60,122 nucleotides of DNA from Halobacterium sp. CBA1126 (GCF_009741975.1 NZ_WPCF01000003.1:1-60122), one strand, 5' to 3'. Counted from the stretch's first letter, positions 36,434 through 45,953 are shown. Made by a program: numbers and translations. Notes: a model not told the origin generated them from the sequence alone.

Positions 36434-36715
36434 ATGACCCTCCAGCCGTGGCTGTATACGCTCTTCGTAGTCGTCGGAGGGTTCCACGTGCTCGCTGTCC
36501 TCTATGCGTATTGGTCCAAGCAGGTTTCCGACGATGGCGTGGAACCTGCGGACAGCACTGAACAGTCAATACAATTAAGAGAAGTCGATTGCCCAGAGTG
36601 TGGGATTACTAACGAACGAGGATACAGGTACTGTGCGAACTGCGTGTCAGAACTCCCTGGCAGAAGCAATGTCGACGGAATGCCTATCGCACCTGTCGGG
36701 CGGCAAATTTTCTGA
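36434..36715 (+). CDS. Membrane protein with C-terminal zinc ribbon
   Basis: 93 residues. One N-terminal membrane helix (LYTLFVVVGGFHVLAVLYAYW), a short acidic linker, then a zinc-ribbon CPECG … YCANC (residues about 53-71). It is divergently transcribed from the PiT gene. Haloarchaeal membrane zinc-ribbon mini-proteins of this layout are common but uncharacterised. Confidence 0.7.
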   Translation: MTLQPWLYTLFVVVGGFHVLAVLYAYWSKQVSDDGVEPADSTEQSIQLREVDCPECGITNERGYRYCANCVSELPGRSNVDGMPIAPVGRQIF

Positions 36716-36868
36716 TTATTCGATCCGGTCACCGGCAAATGAAAGAGTCAGCTCTTCGCCCTCGTAGATATTGATGAGTTCATTGATGATTTCGTCATAG
36801 GATTCGTCGTCGATTCGTAGATTGTCGAGTCGGTTGACCGTCTCCTCATTAAGGTCGATCTTCGGCAT
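36716..36868 (-). CDS. Small VapB/RHH-type antitoxin-like protein
   Basis: 50 residues from the ATG at 36868 (MPKIDLNEETVNRLDNLRID), which resembles the strand-helix start of ribbon-helix-helix antitoxins, followed by a short acidic tail (YEGEELTLSFAGDRIE). The stop abuts the end of the gene at 36434. No toxin gene follows, so it may be an orphan antitoxin or a free regulator. Confidence 0.6.
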   Translation of the reverse strand: MPKIDLNEETVNRLDNLRIDDESYDEIINELINIYEGEELTLSFAGDRIE

Positions 36869-37601
36869 ATGCGGATTATGGGGTTCCTCGTTTGTAAGAC
36901 TCACGAAACGGTTGATGGAGGAAGGACTGGGGAGCGTTCCAACCGATCTTCTGATTACCACTAGACGTCGCTTTCGTAAACATTCATAGACATTTCCTAG
37001 TTGACCAACTGATCCATCGTGAATGCGTGTTCTGTGATCCCGTCTTTGATGACTTCACCGGCGAAATCGAAGGTCTGGTACCCTATCGAACTTCGACTTT
37101 ATCGTTGGACGCTCATCCGTAGCAGTGAGTACCTCCTTGTGAGTAGAGTTCATATGGGGTCTCAAAATAGTCAGCAGAGAAAGCGCGAACGAGGTCTATC
37201 TGCCTGACGGAGACGATCGTCTGGAGTATCTCCGTGATCAGGCCACTGTAAAATTGCACGGATATGATGCCGGTTTGGTAGAGTACTGGTAGAACAGTTG
37301 AACGGATCAGAAACTTTCAGGTAGAGTGGTTCCACTCACTCCAGCGTGATTGTGCAAACATGCAAAAAACACCAATTAAAACCCATCTAATTCACGCTTT
37401 GGCAGTTATAAGCTAAATTGCGGTCCTATAGTCGAAGGCCTCGGCACTCATACCCTTCATTACGTTTTCGAGGACTAGGACGTCGTAATTCAATCCCGCC
37501 AAATCCCTCAGTAGGTTCGGCAATCCCGCGTAGAGTTTATTTCCCCCTCAATGGGTGAGGGGCTCGCTGTACTGGCGAGTTCCCGAAACACGGTGAGAAC
37601 G
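36869..37601. other. Intergenic region before tfb with decayed coding fragments
   Basis: Minus-strand reading 36997-37153 shows a protein-like C-terminus (FDFAGEVIKDGITEHAF, then TMDQLVN) that joins an upstream frame only if one base is removed near 37085, so it looks like a small broken gene. On the plus strand, 37145-37293 has another protein-like tail (DDRLEYLRDQATVKLHGYD). At 37324-37337 GAGTGG-TT-CCACTC forms a short palindrome. TATA-like GTTTATTT near 37537 precedes tfb. Confidence 0.35.
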
Positions 37602-38528
37602 ATGGCAACTAGAGACATCTACGAGAGCGGATTCGACGAAGACGTCCGAACGGAATCGAGTGCGAACCAGTGTCCCGAGTGCGACGGCCGGGTCACCACG
37701 AACGCGGTCGAAACGGTCTGCGAGGACTGTGGTCTGGTCATCGACGAACAGCGCATCGATCACGGGCCAGAGTGGCGGGCGTACGACGACGAGGAGTGCG
37801 AACGAACGGGCGCCCCACTCACTGCCGCCCGGCACGATCGCGGCCTGTCGACGGAAATCGGTCGCGGCACCGATGCCAAGGGGAACGAGATCCCTGGAAA
37901 GAAGCGACGGCGACTCGCGCGGATGCGCCGTGAGCAGACCCGAGGGCGCTGGCGGTCGAAAGCGGAACGGAATCTCGCCCACGGATTGGGCGAAGTGCGT
38001 CGGTTGACGAGTGCCCTCGAGCTCTCCGATTCGGTTCGCGACCAGGCGTGTCAGCTCTTCCGGAGCGCCCAGAACGAGGATCTGCTTCGTGGCAGATCCA
38101 TCGAGGCCATCGCCGCGGCCAGCGTCTACGGGGCCTGCCGGTGCAACGGCCTCTCGCGGTTAGTGGACGACGTTAGCGAGATGGCCCGCGTTGCGGAGTC
38201 ACGAGTCACGAACGCGTACAAAACGCTGAACGAAGAGCTGGGCCTCCCCGCTGAACCCGTCTCCCCCAGCATGTTCGTGCCCCGCCTTGCGTCGGACCTC
38301 GAGTGTCCAGACGAAATCCGACAGCGGGCCCGGGCCCTCGCGGAGGAGGCCGAGGAGCGCGGCGTCACGACGGGCGTCCATCCGGCAGGGTTCGCAGCGG
38401 CCTGCCTCTACAAAGCGGGGCAGGAACAGGGGCAGTGGGTGACACAAAGCGACGTCGCAGAGACAGGGAACGTCACGCCAACGACTGTCCGGACGCATTA
38501 CGAGACGTTAGCGGAGCAAGTAGCCTGA
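37602..38528 (+). CDS. tfb: Transcription initiation factor TFB
   Basis: 308 residues from the ATG at 37602 (MATRDIYESGFDE), chosen over the in-frame upstream ATG at 37551 because the latter adds residues atypical for TFB. The N-terminal zinc ribbon CPECDGRV … CEDCGLVI (about residues 25-45) recruits polymerase; the linker carries the B-finger/reader region (LTAARHDRGLSTEIG); two cyclin repeats (about 115-205 and 210-300) bind TBP and the BRE. With two tbp genes on the same stretch, it can form alternative initiation pairs. Confidence 0.95.
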   Translation: MATRDIYESGFDEDVRTESSANQCPECDGRVTTNAVETVCEDCGLVIDEQRIDHGPEWRAYDDEECERTGAPLTAARHDRGLSTEIGRGTDAKGNEIPGKKRRRLARMRREQTRGRWRSKAERNLAHGLGEVRRLTSALELSDSVRDQACQLFRSAQNEDLLRGRSIEAIAAASVYGACRCNGLSRLVDDVSEMARVAESRVTNAYKTLNEELGLPAEPVSPSMFVPRLASDLECPDEIRQRARALAEEAEERGVTTGVHPAGFAAACLYKAGQEQGQWVTQSDVAETGNVTPTTVRTHYETLAEQVA

Positions 38529-38602
38529 CAACACACCTGCACAACCACCGTTAGATAATTTTCTCAGGAAACTATTTGTTTCTCTACCGTGTAGCACCCA
38601 GT

Positions 38603-39115
38603 ATGACCGAGACGTGGGACGACGTCAACGAGCAGGTCAAAGCGGACTGGAAGGACGACACCACGCCGTTCGAGCGAGTGTACGAAATCGTCGAACAGAC
38701 CCACGATGGGCAATCGGCCGCCGAAATCGCCGATCGAGCGCTCGTGAGCGAGCCGACGGCGCGTCGCCACTGCAAGACGCTCGTGAACACCGGGTTCGCC
38801 GAGACGGAACAGGACGGCCAAACAACGCTCTATAAGCGCAATAGCGACCGGGTGTTGATGTCCCGAATCCGTGAGCTGCGTGCGGAAGTCGATCGGACGG
38901 AGTTGCTCGACAGCATCAAGGAGATGAAGGCCGAGATCCGGCGCTACGAGGACCGCTACGACGTGGTGTCACCGGAGGAACTCGCCCAGCAACTCGACGC
39001 CGACGAGACAGCGGGCTGGGACGACCTCACGGCGTGGCGAACGACACGACAGAATCTCGCCGTTGCCCAAGCCGCACTCGCCTACGACGAGGCCAGCCAC
39101 CAGCTTGCCGTATGA
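38603..39115 (+). CDS. Winged-HTH protein (DUF7342-like), antitoxin-like
   Basis: 170 residues from the ATG at 38603. A winged helix domain (residues about 20-80: TPFERVYEIVEQ, SAAEIADRALVSEPTARRHC) is followed by helical, coiled-coil-prone sequence (LDSIKEMKAEIRRYEDRYD). Haloarchaeal genomes often carry this gene just before a small partner gene, as here, with ATGA overlap at 39112. A related protein is encoded at 42517-43047. Likely role: regulator or antitoxin of the downstream partner. Confidence 0.7.
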   Translation: MTETWDDVNEQVKADWKDDTTPFERVYEIVEQTHDGQSAAEIADRALVSEPTARRHCKTLVNTGFAETEQDGQTTLYKRNSDRVLMSRIRELRAEVDRTELLDSIKEMKAEIRRYEDRYDVVSPEELAQQLDADETAGWDDLTAWRTTRQNLAVAQAALAYDEASHQLAV

Positions 39116-39564
39116 GCGAGGACGACCGCGCCGGCGAGTTCGGGCCGATCTATCTCCCGGCGCTGCAGCGGATCCGAGATCTCTGGCTCGAGCTTGAGCC
39201 GCTCGTCGACGAAACAGGGTACGACGACGTCGTCGCACCCACGGAACTACAGATTAGTCTCAACGACGGGCTCGCCGATGCCGAGAGCGCTCGGCTCGAT
39301 ATCCAGTGGAGCGAACTCGGGATGTACTCGTTTCACTACGTCGATAGCGACGACGTCAACTGGCGCTTCGATCGCCACCCGAACACCCACTCTCCCGAGA
39401 TTCATTTCCATTCGCCGCCCGAGGCCACGACGACGGCCGCCGAGCCGTCCTGTATCGACGTAACCGAGGTGTCACTCGTGACGCGTGCCGTTCACGCGAT
39501 GTGGCGCGCAGCGTACGAGAAGCGGGATCTGGATCGACTGAATAGCGCAGCAAATCCACCATAG
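39112..39564 (+). CDS. Putative toxin-like partner (TumE/DUF6516-like)
   Basis: 150 residues overlapping the HTH gene by ATGA. The middle reads ARLDIQWSELGMYSFHYVD followed by a WRFDRHPNTHSPEIHFHSPP segment; this order of an aromatic strand and then a D-x-H…H-x-H pattern resembles TumE-type toxins (DUF6516), which pair with HTH antitoxins. The similarity is recognised by eye only. If correct, the two genes form a TumE-TumA-like pair with reversed order. Otherwise it is a conserved haloarchaeal protein of unknown role. Confidence 0.5.
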   Translation: MSEDDRAGEFGPIYLPALQRIRDLWLELEPLVDETGYDDVVAPTELQISLNDGLADAESARLDIQWSELGMYSFHYVDSDDVNWRFDRHPNTHSPEIHFHSPPEATTTAAEPSCIDVTEVSLVTRAVHAMWRAAYEKRDLDRLNSAANPP

Positions 39565-39566
39565 GA

Positions 39567-39704
39567 ATGCCCACTGGACGTGACCGCCCGGAGAACTTGG
39601 ATGAGTTATCCGCCAACGAGGCACCGCGGTATCTTATCCGGTTCCTTGGCCGCCAGGATCTCGACGAGCACGAGGAGATCTACGACGACCTCGCCACTGA
39701 ATAA
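39567..39704 (+). CDS. Small acidic protein, 45 aa
   Basis: ATG 39567 to TAA 39704, two bases after the preceding stop, encoding 45 acidic residues (MPTGRDRPENLDELSANEAP, then RYLIRFLGRQDLDEHEEIYD). Composition and position make it a likely third gene of the HTH/TumE-like unit. No motif is recognised. Confidence 0.55.
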   Translation: MPTGRDRPENLDELSANEAPRYLIRFLGRQDLDEHEEIYDDLATE

Positions 39705-39845
39705 GGCTGTAGAATCGTCGTCCACGTACAGCACTCGAGTTTGCCGGCTCTGTAGAAACACTACTCAGTTGATGGGGTTCCACCGTCATTTGCTCAGTAC
39801 AGCCGGCCACCAACATCATCAGGACCCAACAGAGTAGTTGGGATA

Positions 39846-39976
39846 ATGCCCGTCAGTTCGTGCCCTGAGTGTGGCTCGACAGCGCACACGACCGGGAAAG
39901 GAACAGTAGACGGGGAGGATGTCACTTCTGGGAATGCACGGACTGCGAACATGAGCGGTCGGACACAATCCTATAA
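39846..39976 (+). pseudogene. Small zinc-ribbon gene with frame break
   Basis: From the ATG at 39846 the protein reads MPVSSCPECGSTAHTTGKG … and, after a one-base shift near 39918-39926, FWECTDCEHERSDTIL and a stop at 39976. Together this is a normal four-cysteine zinc ribbon of about 43 residues. Without the shift, the frame runs on for 148 residues with unrelated sequence overlapping a real minus-strand gene. One base appears to be missing. Confidence 0.55.
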
Positions 39977-40085
39977 CTCGAAACGCGCACAGTGCGCAGT
40001 CCTACCGACCGGCGATGGCCGCAACTTGGATAACGAACCAAGATGCGTTCAACAGCCCCCGTTTTCCGTGGAGCGGGTTGGCCTG

Positions 40086-40232
40086 CTACGTTCGTTTCTC
40101 ACGGACGCCATCACGGCCACGAGTCATATCCTCGCAGTTCGGGCACACCTGCGGTTCGTCGACCGAATCCGGCGTGAATACACGAACGTAGACCTCCGTG
40201 ACATGGCTGCCGCAGTTCTGGCATTCCGCCAT
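40086..40232 (-). CDS. Small zinc-finger protein (DUF7563-like)
   Basis: 48 residues from the ATG at 40232: MAECQNCGSHVTEVYVRVF … QVCPNCEDMTRGRDG, two CxxC knuckles separated by about 26 residues. It belongs to the large haloarchaeal set of one-zinc mini-proteins. The function is unknown. The larger upstream start (40301) adds unlike sequence and is not used. Confidence 0.7.
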   Translation of the reverse strand: MAECQNCGSHVTEVYVRVFTPDSVDEPQVCPNCEDMTRGRDGVREKRT

Positions 40233-40320
40233 ACCAGTAGCAGCCAGACCATCGACCATAGGCTTTCTGACGGCGACGACACGAACGATTAGAGATAGCA
40301 AACAGCGTCCGCGACCGTTC

Positions 40321-40581
40321 CAGACGCTGTATCGCTCAATCGGGGAACGCCGTTACGCAACCTTCTCCGTTTCGAGCCACTCTTTGAGCTCCCAGAAACA
40401 ATCCGAGCACAGACGTCCTTTCAGTGTCTCGACGGAATCCGACGGATGCTCGATTCGGTACCGTTGGTGGCGTTCCTGAGATGAGTCAAGTTCCGTCCCA
40501 CACTTATCACAGTACTCAACCATACCAAGGGGTTGTCGCTGACGAGGGGAATATTTGGGGGCCCCATTCGTTCGGCAGTGG
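40321..40581. repeat. Duplicated segment, copy 2 (inverted relative to 2058-2316)
   Basis: Inverted copy of the segment at 2058-2316, holding the paralogous zinc-protein gene and both flanks. Confidence 0.7.
40353..40523 (-). CDS. Small double-CxxC zinc protein, paralogue of 2113-2283
   Basis: 56 residues starting MVEYCDKCGTELDSS and ending in LETEKVA, differing from the first copy at six positions, with all four cysteines kept. Upstream sequence including the AATATTCCCC block is shared with copy 1, so both may be controlled alike. Confidence 0.75.
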   Translation of the reverse strand: MVEYCDKCGTELDSSQERHQRYRIEHPSDSVETLKGRLCSDCFWELKEWLETEKVA

Positions 40582-40595
40582 TCAGCGGTGGTGGG

Positions 40596-41081
40596 TTACC
40601 GACTGATAACGAATATTGGTGCGTGTGTTTCGTGCCTGAGATGCTCAGGGATTGTCCCACGAAAAACTCGTTTGAACAGTGACCGTTCGGACGCTCCGAT
40701 GACAAGGAGTTCATGCGCGACGCTTTCCGTTGCGATTGCCGATGCGACATCGTCGCTACGACGGAGCGTTGTCACAACTGAACTGTCAGCTACACGCTCA
40801 GCGTACGTCTCTAGTCGCCGGTTGGCTGCCTGTCGTTGATTATCGGTTGCGGCTTCTGGAATGACTGTCAGCAGCGTAATTGACGCGGCCCACTCCGAGG
40901 CGATACTGCTGGCGAGCGTCACAGCAGCATCGCTATTCGGGCCGCCCGCGATAGGGACAAGAATCGAGTTGATCGCCTTATTTGTCCCGGGGCCGTAGTG
41001 GGTGATTGTCACGTCGTCAAGGGATTCAACGTCAGTGAAACCGAATTCTTGGCGAGCAATTGCGTCCCCAGTAGAGGCCAT
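40596..41081 (-). CDS. UspA-domain stress protein
   Basis: 161 residues from the ATG at 41081. The Usp fold begins at NSILVPIAGGPNSDAAVTLA and ends with LLVIGASERSLFKRVFRGTI, including the GxSxxG-like nucleotide-binding stretch (GASERSLFKR) and TIPEHLRHETHAPIFVI. The 35-45 residues before the domain (ARQEFGFTDVESLDDVTI) are unusual for a free Usp and resemble the linker joining Usp domains to amino-acid permeases, so it may be a detached C-terminal part of a larger transporter. The intact domain could still bind ATP. Confidence 0.75.
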   Translation of the reverse strand: MASTGDAIARQEFGFTDVESLDDVTITHYGPGTNKAINSILVPIAGGPNSDAAVTLASSIASEWAASITLLTVIPEAATDNQRQAANRRLETYAERVADSSVVTTLRRSDDVASAIATESVAHELLVIGASERSLFKRVFRGTIPEHLRHETHAPIFVISR

Positions 41082-41424
41082 ACGCCGCTTGTGGCGACGT
41101 GGTGGCGTACTGACTTCACGTAGACTGACCGGGTGGATACTCGTAGCGTTGGACGGCGGAGCGTTGGTTGGGAATGCTGGCATTACTCGTGGGTTGGGAC
41201 TGTTGGATTTGATTACTCGCCAGAAGAGATCTGGCGACGGCTTTTGTCGCCCACGATGAGCGATAGATAGTTCAACTAAACCTACGCGCTCACCGGTATA
41301 ACTGTTTCCCGGTCCCGTATCCCCATCTCAGCCCAGTCTACGGACGGTTGTCCCAGCTATTGGCCTTGAGGAGCTAGCGTGTAATTCTCGCTAAGTACAG
41401 ACTGACGCTCTATCAATATTTAAC
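41082..41424. other. Gene-free stretch
   Basis: No supported gene is seen. Open frames crossing 41081-41259 lack codon bias and are probably upstream debris of the UspA-domain gene. Confidence 0.35.
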
Positions 41425-41622
41425 ATGGCTCCTTTCCATCATTTTTCTGTGCCGAAGTCTGATGCCGATATCAACCGTCTCGGGACGCAGATGATGGTTC
41501 TGGGGACACAGGTCAGTTTACTTGGTCTCGCTATTGCTCACTACTTCAATCCAGTTATCGGGCTCACGGTTTTCGCGTCCGGATTCCTCGGAACTATTGG
41601 TGTATTCATGGATACTGAGTAG
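41425..41622 (+). CDS. Small membrane protein, 65 aa
   Basis: 65 residues with two closely spaced hydrophobic helices (QMMVLGTQVSLLGLAIAHYF and VIGLTVFASGFLGTIGVF). The start ATG follows an AT-rich stretch (ATCAATATTTAAC), a plausible promoter. The family is unknown. Confidence 0.55.
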   Translation: MAPFHHFSVPKSDADINRLGTQMMVLGTQVSLLGLAIAHYFNPVIGLTVFASGFLGTIGVFMDTE

Positions 41623-41807
41623 GCGAGTTCGCTCAATCCGCATACTCACTTACGGGTTGTTTCACCCTACATAATATCTGATCAATGGGATTTCAACAGC
41701 GGCAAATTGGTCACTCCATGGCCAGGCGATCTATGCGACAAGTATTGATCTGTGATGTTCCCGAGACTGGGTCTGTACTGACCGACCTAGGCCCGAACCT
41801 AGTAGCC

Positions 41808-41860
41808 GTTGAGGGTTTCAACAAAGGAACGAATTTCCACCCGCCGTACTTTAAGTAATT
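41808..41860 (+). promoter_or_regulatory. tbp promoter, copy 2, with conserved palindrome
   Basis: GTTGA-N5-TCAAC (41808-41822), then TACTTTAAG about 25 nt before the ATG at 41880. Arrangement and most bases match the region before the first tbp (2349-2396). Confidence 0.6.
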
Positions 41861-41879
41861 TGTCCGACGAGTACCCCGT

Positions 41880-42440
41880 ATGAGCACGCTGGCGGACACA
41901 ATCCAAATCGAGAACGTTGTTGCATCCAGTGATCTCGGCCAAGAACTCGCCCTCGACCAACTCGCAGTGGATCTCGACGGCGCCGACTACAACCCCGAGG
42001 ACTTCCCTGGAATCGTCTACCGCCTCCAGGAGCCGAAATCAGCCACGCTGATCTTCCGGTCAGGGAAAGTCGTCTGCACTGGTGCGAAAAGCGTCGATGA
42101 CGTCCACGAAGCCCTCGACATCGTCTTCGATGACCTCCGCGAGTTAGGGATCGACGTCGACAGTAATCCGCCGATCGAGGTGCAGAACATCGTTTCTAGT
42201 GCCAGTCTCGAGCAGTCGCTGAACTTGAACGCGATTGCGATCGGGCTTGGCTTAGAGCAAATCGAGTACGAACCTGAACAGTTCCCCGGGCTCGTCTATC
42301 GGCTCGATGACCCCGACGTCGTCGTGCTCCTCTTTGGCAGCGGGAAGCTCGTCATTACTGGTGGAACAGAAACGGACGAAGCCCAGCAAGCACTCATGCA
42401 CGTGCAGGACCGGCTTTCCGAACTCGGCCTCCTCGATTAA
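41880..42440 (+). CDS. tbp: TATA-binding protein, copy 2
   Basis: 186 residues, two-fold TBP repeat, very close to the copy at 2421-2981. The differences cluster at residues about 29-40 (AVDLDGADYN versus STDLPGAEYN), around residues 82-96, and in the last 20 residues; the central second repeat is almost unchanged, as in the DNA-contacting strands. Same promoter layout. The two genes are probably a recent duplication with slight divergence on the TFB/regulator-facing surface. Confidence 0.97.
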   Translation: MSTLADTIQIENVVASSDLGQELALDQLAVDLDGADYNPEDFPGIVYRLQEPKSATLIFRSGKVVCTGAKSVDDVHEALDIVFDDLRELGIDVDSNPPIEVQNIVSSASLEQSLNLNAIAIGLGLEQIEYEPEQFPGLVYRLDDPDVVVLLFGSGKLVITGGTETDEAQQALMHVQDRLSELGLLD

Positions 42441-42516
42441 TCCGGCCACATGGAGATTGGGGAGACTCGCTTTCCAGCGAATCGCCGCTACCGCCGACGA
42501 GAACTGCTGTCGTCCC

Positions 42517-43047
42517 TCATGTGGTCGCGGGCGGCTTCGACATCCGAGTAGGTTCCAGCGCGTGCTTGATGAGGCGGCGATCCCCCTCGTTCTCCTCCCA
42601 GCGCGTGATTACGTCGCGGCGTTCGCGGAGCTCGGCACTTGCGAGATCACCGTCGGCGAGCGACTGTTCGAGGGCCTCACACGTCTCGACGTCGTAGGTC
42701 GCCTGCCACTCCTCGATCTCCTCGGTGATCGCGGCCAATTCGTTGCGTAGCTCCTCACGCGTATTCTCCTCGATAAGCGTGCGGATTTCCTCGAAGAGCA
42801 GTCGGGTGTAGTCCGGCTGGTAGCGTGTCGTCTCGCCGGCCTCGACGCGGCGCAGCTGTCCCTGGTCGACGAGATTCTGGAGCTCCTCGTTGGTTGTACT
42901 CCAGGCGGCGTCAGCCTGCTCGCTGATCCAGTTAACTGAACGGGGTTCGCGAAGTGACTCGGCGACGGCTCGAATGCGGTCGCGGGCGCTCATCGACTCA
43001 GTCCACGACTGGACCCCATTCCGCGAGGATTCGGGCATGCTTGGCAC
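42517..43047 (-). CDS. Winged-HTH protein (DUF7342-like) in PIN operon
   Basis: 176 residues. A winged-helix region (DRIRAVAESLREPRSVNWI then ISEQADAAWSTTNEELQNL) is followed by a long amphipathic region (IEENTREELRNELAAITEE) like the protein at 38603. It is the last gene of the minus-strand unit antitoxin-PIN-HTH, separated from the PIN gene by 2 bp. Start may be the ATG at 43047 or the next at 43038. It may be an extra regulator of the module. Confidence 0.65.
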   Translation of the reverse strand: MPSMPESSRNGVQSWTESMSARDRIRAVAESLREPRSVNWISEQADAAWSTTNEELQNLVDQGQLRRVEAGETTRYQPDYTRLLFEEIRTLIEENTREELRNELAAITEEIEEWQATYDVETCEALEQSLADGDLASAELRERRDVITRWEENEGDRRLIKHALEPTRMSKPPATT

Positions 43048-43049
43048 CT

Positions 43050-43547
43050 CTAGTCCTGATTACGATACGGAAGTGTTGTCACGTCGAACGCATCGTAGTG
43101 CCGGTCGTAGGTGAGGATATGATCGACCTCTAAGGCCTGCATATGCGCTGCAACAGTAAAATCAGTAAGTGACGCATCCAGGTCGGTCCACTCGATAAAC
43201 GTCGATTTCGCGTCCTCGAAAGCGTCCTCGGGGACGGATTCGGACTGATACAGCGTGCTCTCGTCGATGGTCGTCAGGAACGTGGCTGCGTTTCGCATCG
43301 ACGCTTGCTTTTTCAGCCGGGTTGCAGCCTCGTCGACGATGTGATCGTTGACGATGAGACGACGATAGGGGAGGTCACCGTCGCGGACAAAGGCCATGAA
43401 CGCCCGCGAGACTGCGTGCATCTGATCTTGGGGGTTGAATAATGCGTACAGGAACTTCGGGCCGACGACGACCTGATGGCGGACGTGCCCTGGGCGAAAA
43501 TGCTCGGCTGTGACCGTGCCGATTGGGGTCTCGACTGGCTCTGCCAT
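43050..43547 (-). CDS. PIN-domain VapC-like toxin
   Basis: 165 residues. After an N-terminal extension, GPKFLYALFNPQDQMHAVS provides the start of a PIN-type fold (usual D is N here), IVNDHIVDEAATRLKK the second acidic region, and DASLTDFTVAAHMQALEVDHILTYDRHYDAF the last (LTDF and TYDRHYDAF). This is a PIN ribonuclease layout with a non-canonical first acidic position. The antitoxin gene lies 6 bp upstream. Expected to cleave RNA when freed from antitoxin. Confidence 0.7.
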   Translation of the reverse strand: MAEPVETPIGTVTAEHFRPGHVRHQVVVGPKFLYALFNPQDQMHAVSRAFMAFVRDGDLPYRRLIVNDHIVDEAATRLKKQASMRNAATFLTTIDESTLYQSESVPEDAFEDAKSTFIEWTDLDASLTDFTVAAHMQALEVDHILTYDRHYDAFDVTTLPYRNQD

Positions 43548-43553
43548 CAGCGG

Positions 43554-43865
43554 TCAGGGCTCCGCGGATGGATCGTCGGCGAGCGTGAACGATTCGTCAC
43601 TGCCGTGCCACTCGTCGACGAGATCGTCTTCCTCGCGAGCATCCGTCGCCGCCGACGCTGGAAGGGACTCGTCATCAAGGTCGTCGAGGACGGTGAACGC
43701 CGGGTCGTTTGGGTCAGCTTGCTGCTGGCGTTCGATCCACTCGAGAAGCGCCTCGTGGCCGGCTTCCTTGAGCGAGAGGCCGTGCTCTCGAGCGAACTCC
43801 CGGAAGCGTTCGTATTCGTCCTCATTCAGCTCCGTTTGCACGTGCTTCGTGTCGTTACTGCTCAT
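43554..43865 (-). CDS. VapB-like antitoxin
   Basis: 103 residues from the ATG at 43865. KHVQTELNEDEYERFREFA and LSLKEAGHEALLEWIERQ form a ribbon-helix-helix DNA-binding domain, followed by a long acidic tail (DDLDDESLPASAATDAREED) typical of antitoxins that wrap their toxin. First gene of the antitoxin-PIN-HTH unit; the operator-like palindrome at 43919 is just upstream. Confidence 0.75.
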   Translation of the reverse strand: MSSNDTKHVQTELNEDEYERFREFAREHGLSLKEAGHEALLEWIERQQQADPNDPAFTVLDDLDDESLPASAATDAREEDDLVDEWHGSDESFTLADDPSAEP

Positions 43866-43918
43866 GCGGATCCCCGCTACTACTTCCATCTACTTGCTCA
43901 TGAAGTATAAGATGTTCG

Positions 43919-43934
43919 CATGACTTATTTCATG
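43919..43934 (-). promoter_or_regulatory. Operator-like palindrome before the vapB-like gene
   Basis: CATGA-CTTATT-TCATG (43919-43934), with two further CATG copies at about 43899 and 43937. A cluster of CATG half-sites fits autoregulation by a ribbon-helix-helix antitoxin. Confidence 0.5.
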
Positions 43935-44015
43935 CCTCATGCTCAAGTGGAAGACAAGGCGGACTACTGGCCCTGAAATTGAAATACAAACCCGAAACAA
44001 CCCACGGTCCAATCG

Positions 44016-44270
44016 ATGCATGATCGCTATCTAGACCTCGAGGAACTGCGGCCGACCGGCGAGGCGTCCCACATTCCGGACACGAGACTGGACGACGGGT
44101 GTGAAGGAGACCCCCGACGGCAACGCGTCGCGACGAGTTCTGGTGGCTACCCTGATGCGCCGACGGCCGCCGATGGCGAGTGTCGGTCCTGTGGGGCGTC
44201 AGTCCCAGACGGCCAGACGAAATGCCGGTTCTGTCTCACGAACCATCTCGATGTGACGCCACTAGCACGA
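44016..44270 (+). pseudogene. 5' half of a gene split by an IS605-type element
   Basis: From the ATG at 44016: HDRYLDLEELRPTGEASHIP … ECRSCGASVPDGQTKCRFC then LTNHL, the N-terminal part of a conserved haloarchaeal zinc-ribbon protein (homologues are sometimes labelled biosurfactant protein). After about residue 85 the frame enters unlike, basic sequence and stops at 44405. The missing remainder resumes at 45954 beyond the TnpB element. Roughly 50-60 middle residues appear lost, so excision alone would not restore the gene. Confidence 0.65.
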
Positions 44271-44384
44271 ACGAGACAGCGTCGACGAGGAATACCGATA
44301 AGCGAGGAGAGAGCTCCCGGCTTTAGCCAGAGTATGAATTCGACAATTGGAGCAACAACTATGGGTTACGCTATACCTGGATAC

Positions 44385-44516
44385 TCAGCTCTCCAATTCA
44401 TCTAATCCCGCCTCAAGCACTACGGTATAGGCTTCCGAGAGGTCCAGATCGTTCGCTTCTGCGTAGTCTTTGACTCGGCCACCGAGAGTATGTGAAATAT
44501 CGATATTGGGTCGCAT
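44385..44516 (-). CDS. Small RHH-like protein divergent from tnpB
   Basis: 43 residues from the ATG at 44516: RPNIDISHTLGGRVKDYAEA, then NDLDLSEAYTVVLEAGLDEL, a ribbon-helix-helix layout. It is divergent from tnpB with 43 bp between starts, and the perfect palindrome at 44525-44537 lies between them. Most likely it represses itself and tnpB. It may be a cargo gene of the element. Too short for most gene callers. Confidence 0.6.
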   Translation of the reverse strand: MRPNIDISHTLGGRVKDYAEANDLDLSEAYTVVLEAGLDELES

Positions 44517-44524
44517 GGACGTAA

Positions 44525-44550
44525 AGTCTTTAAGACTAAAAGTATAATAA
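44525..44550. promoter_or_regulatory. Shared promoter/operator between RHH gene and tnpB
   Basis: AGTCTT-T-AAGACT (44525-44537) is an exact palindrome. A TATA-like AGTATAATAA (44541-44550) for tnpB follows it directly, only 10 bp before the GTG start at 44560. Confidence 0.55.
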
Positions 44551-44559
44551 TCTGTTGTC

Positions 44560-45897
<1,338 letters not shown>

Positions 45898-45953
45898 ACC
45901 GGCTGAGACTCCCACGGAGGAAACCCCGGCATTCACGCCCGGGAGGATGTCAA

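Noticed and set aside
39846-40292. 148-residue plus-strand ORF
   Set aside because: Only its first 26 residues are protein-like; the rest is read-through after a frame break and overlaps a real minus-strand zinc gene.
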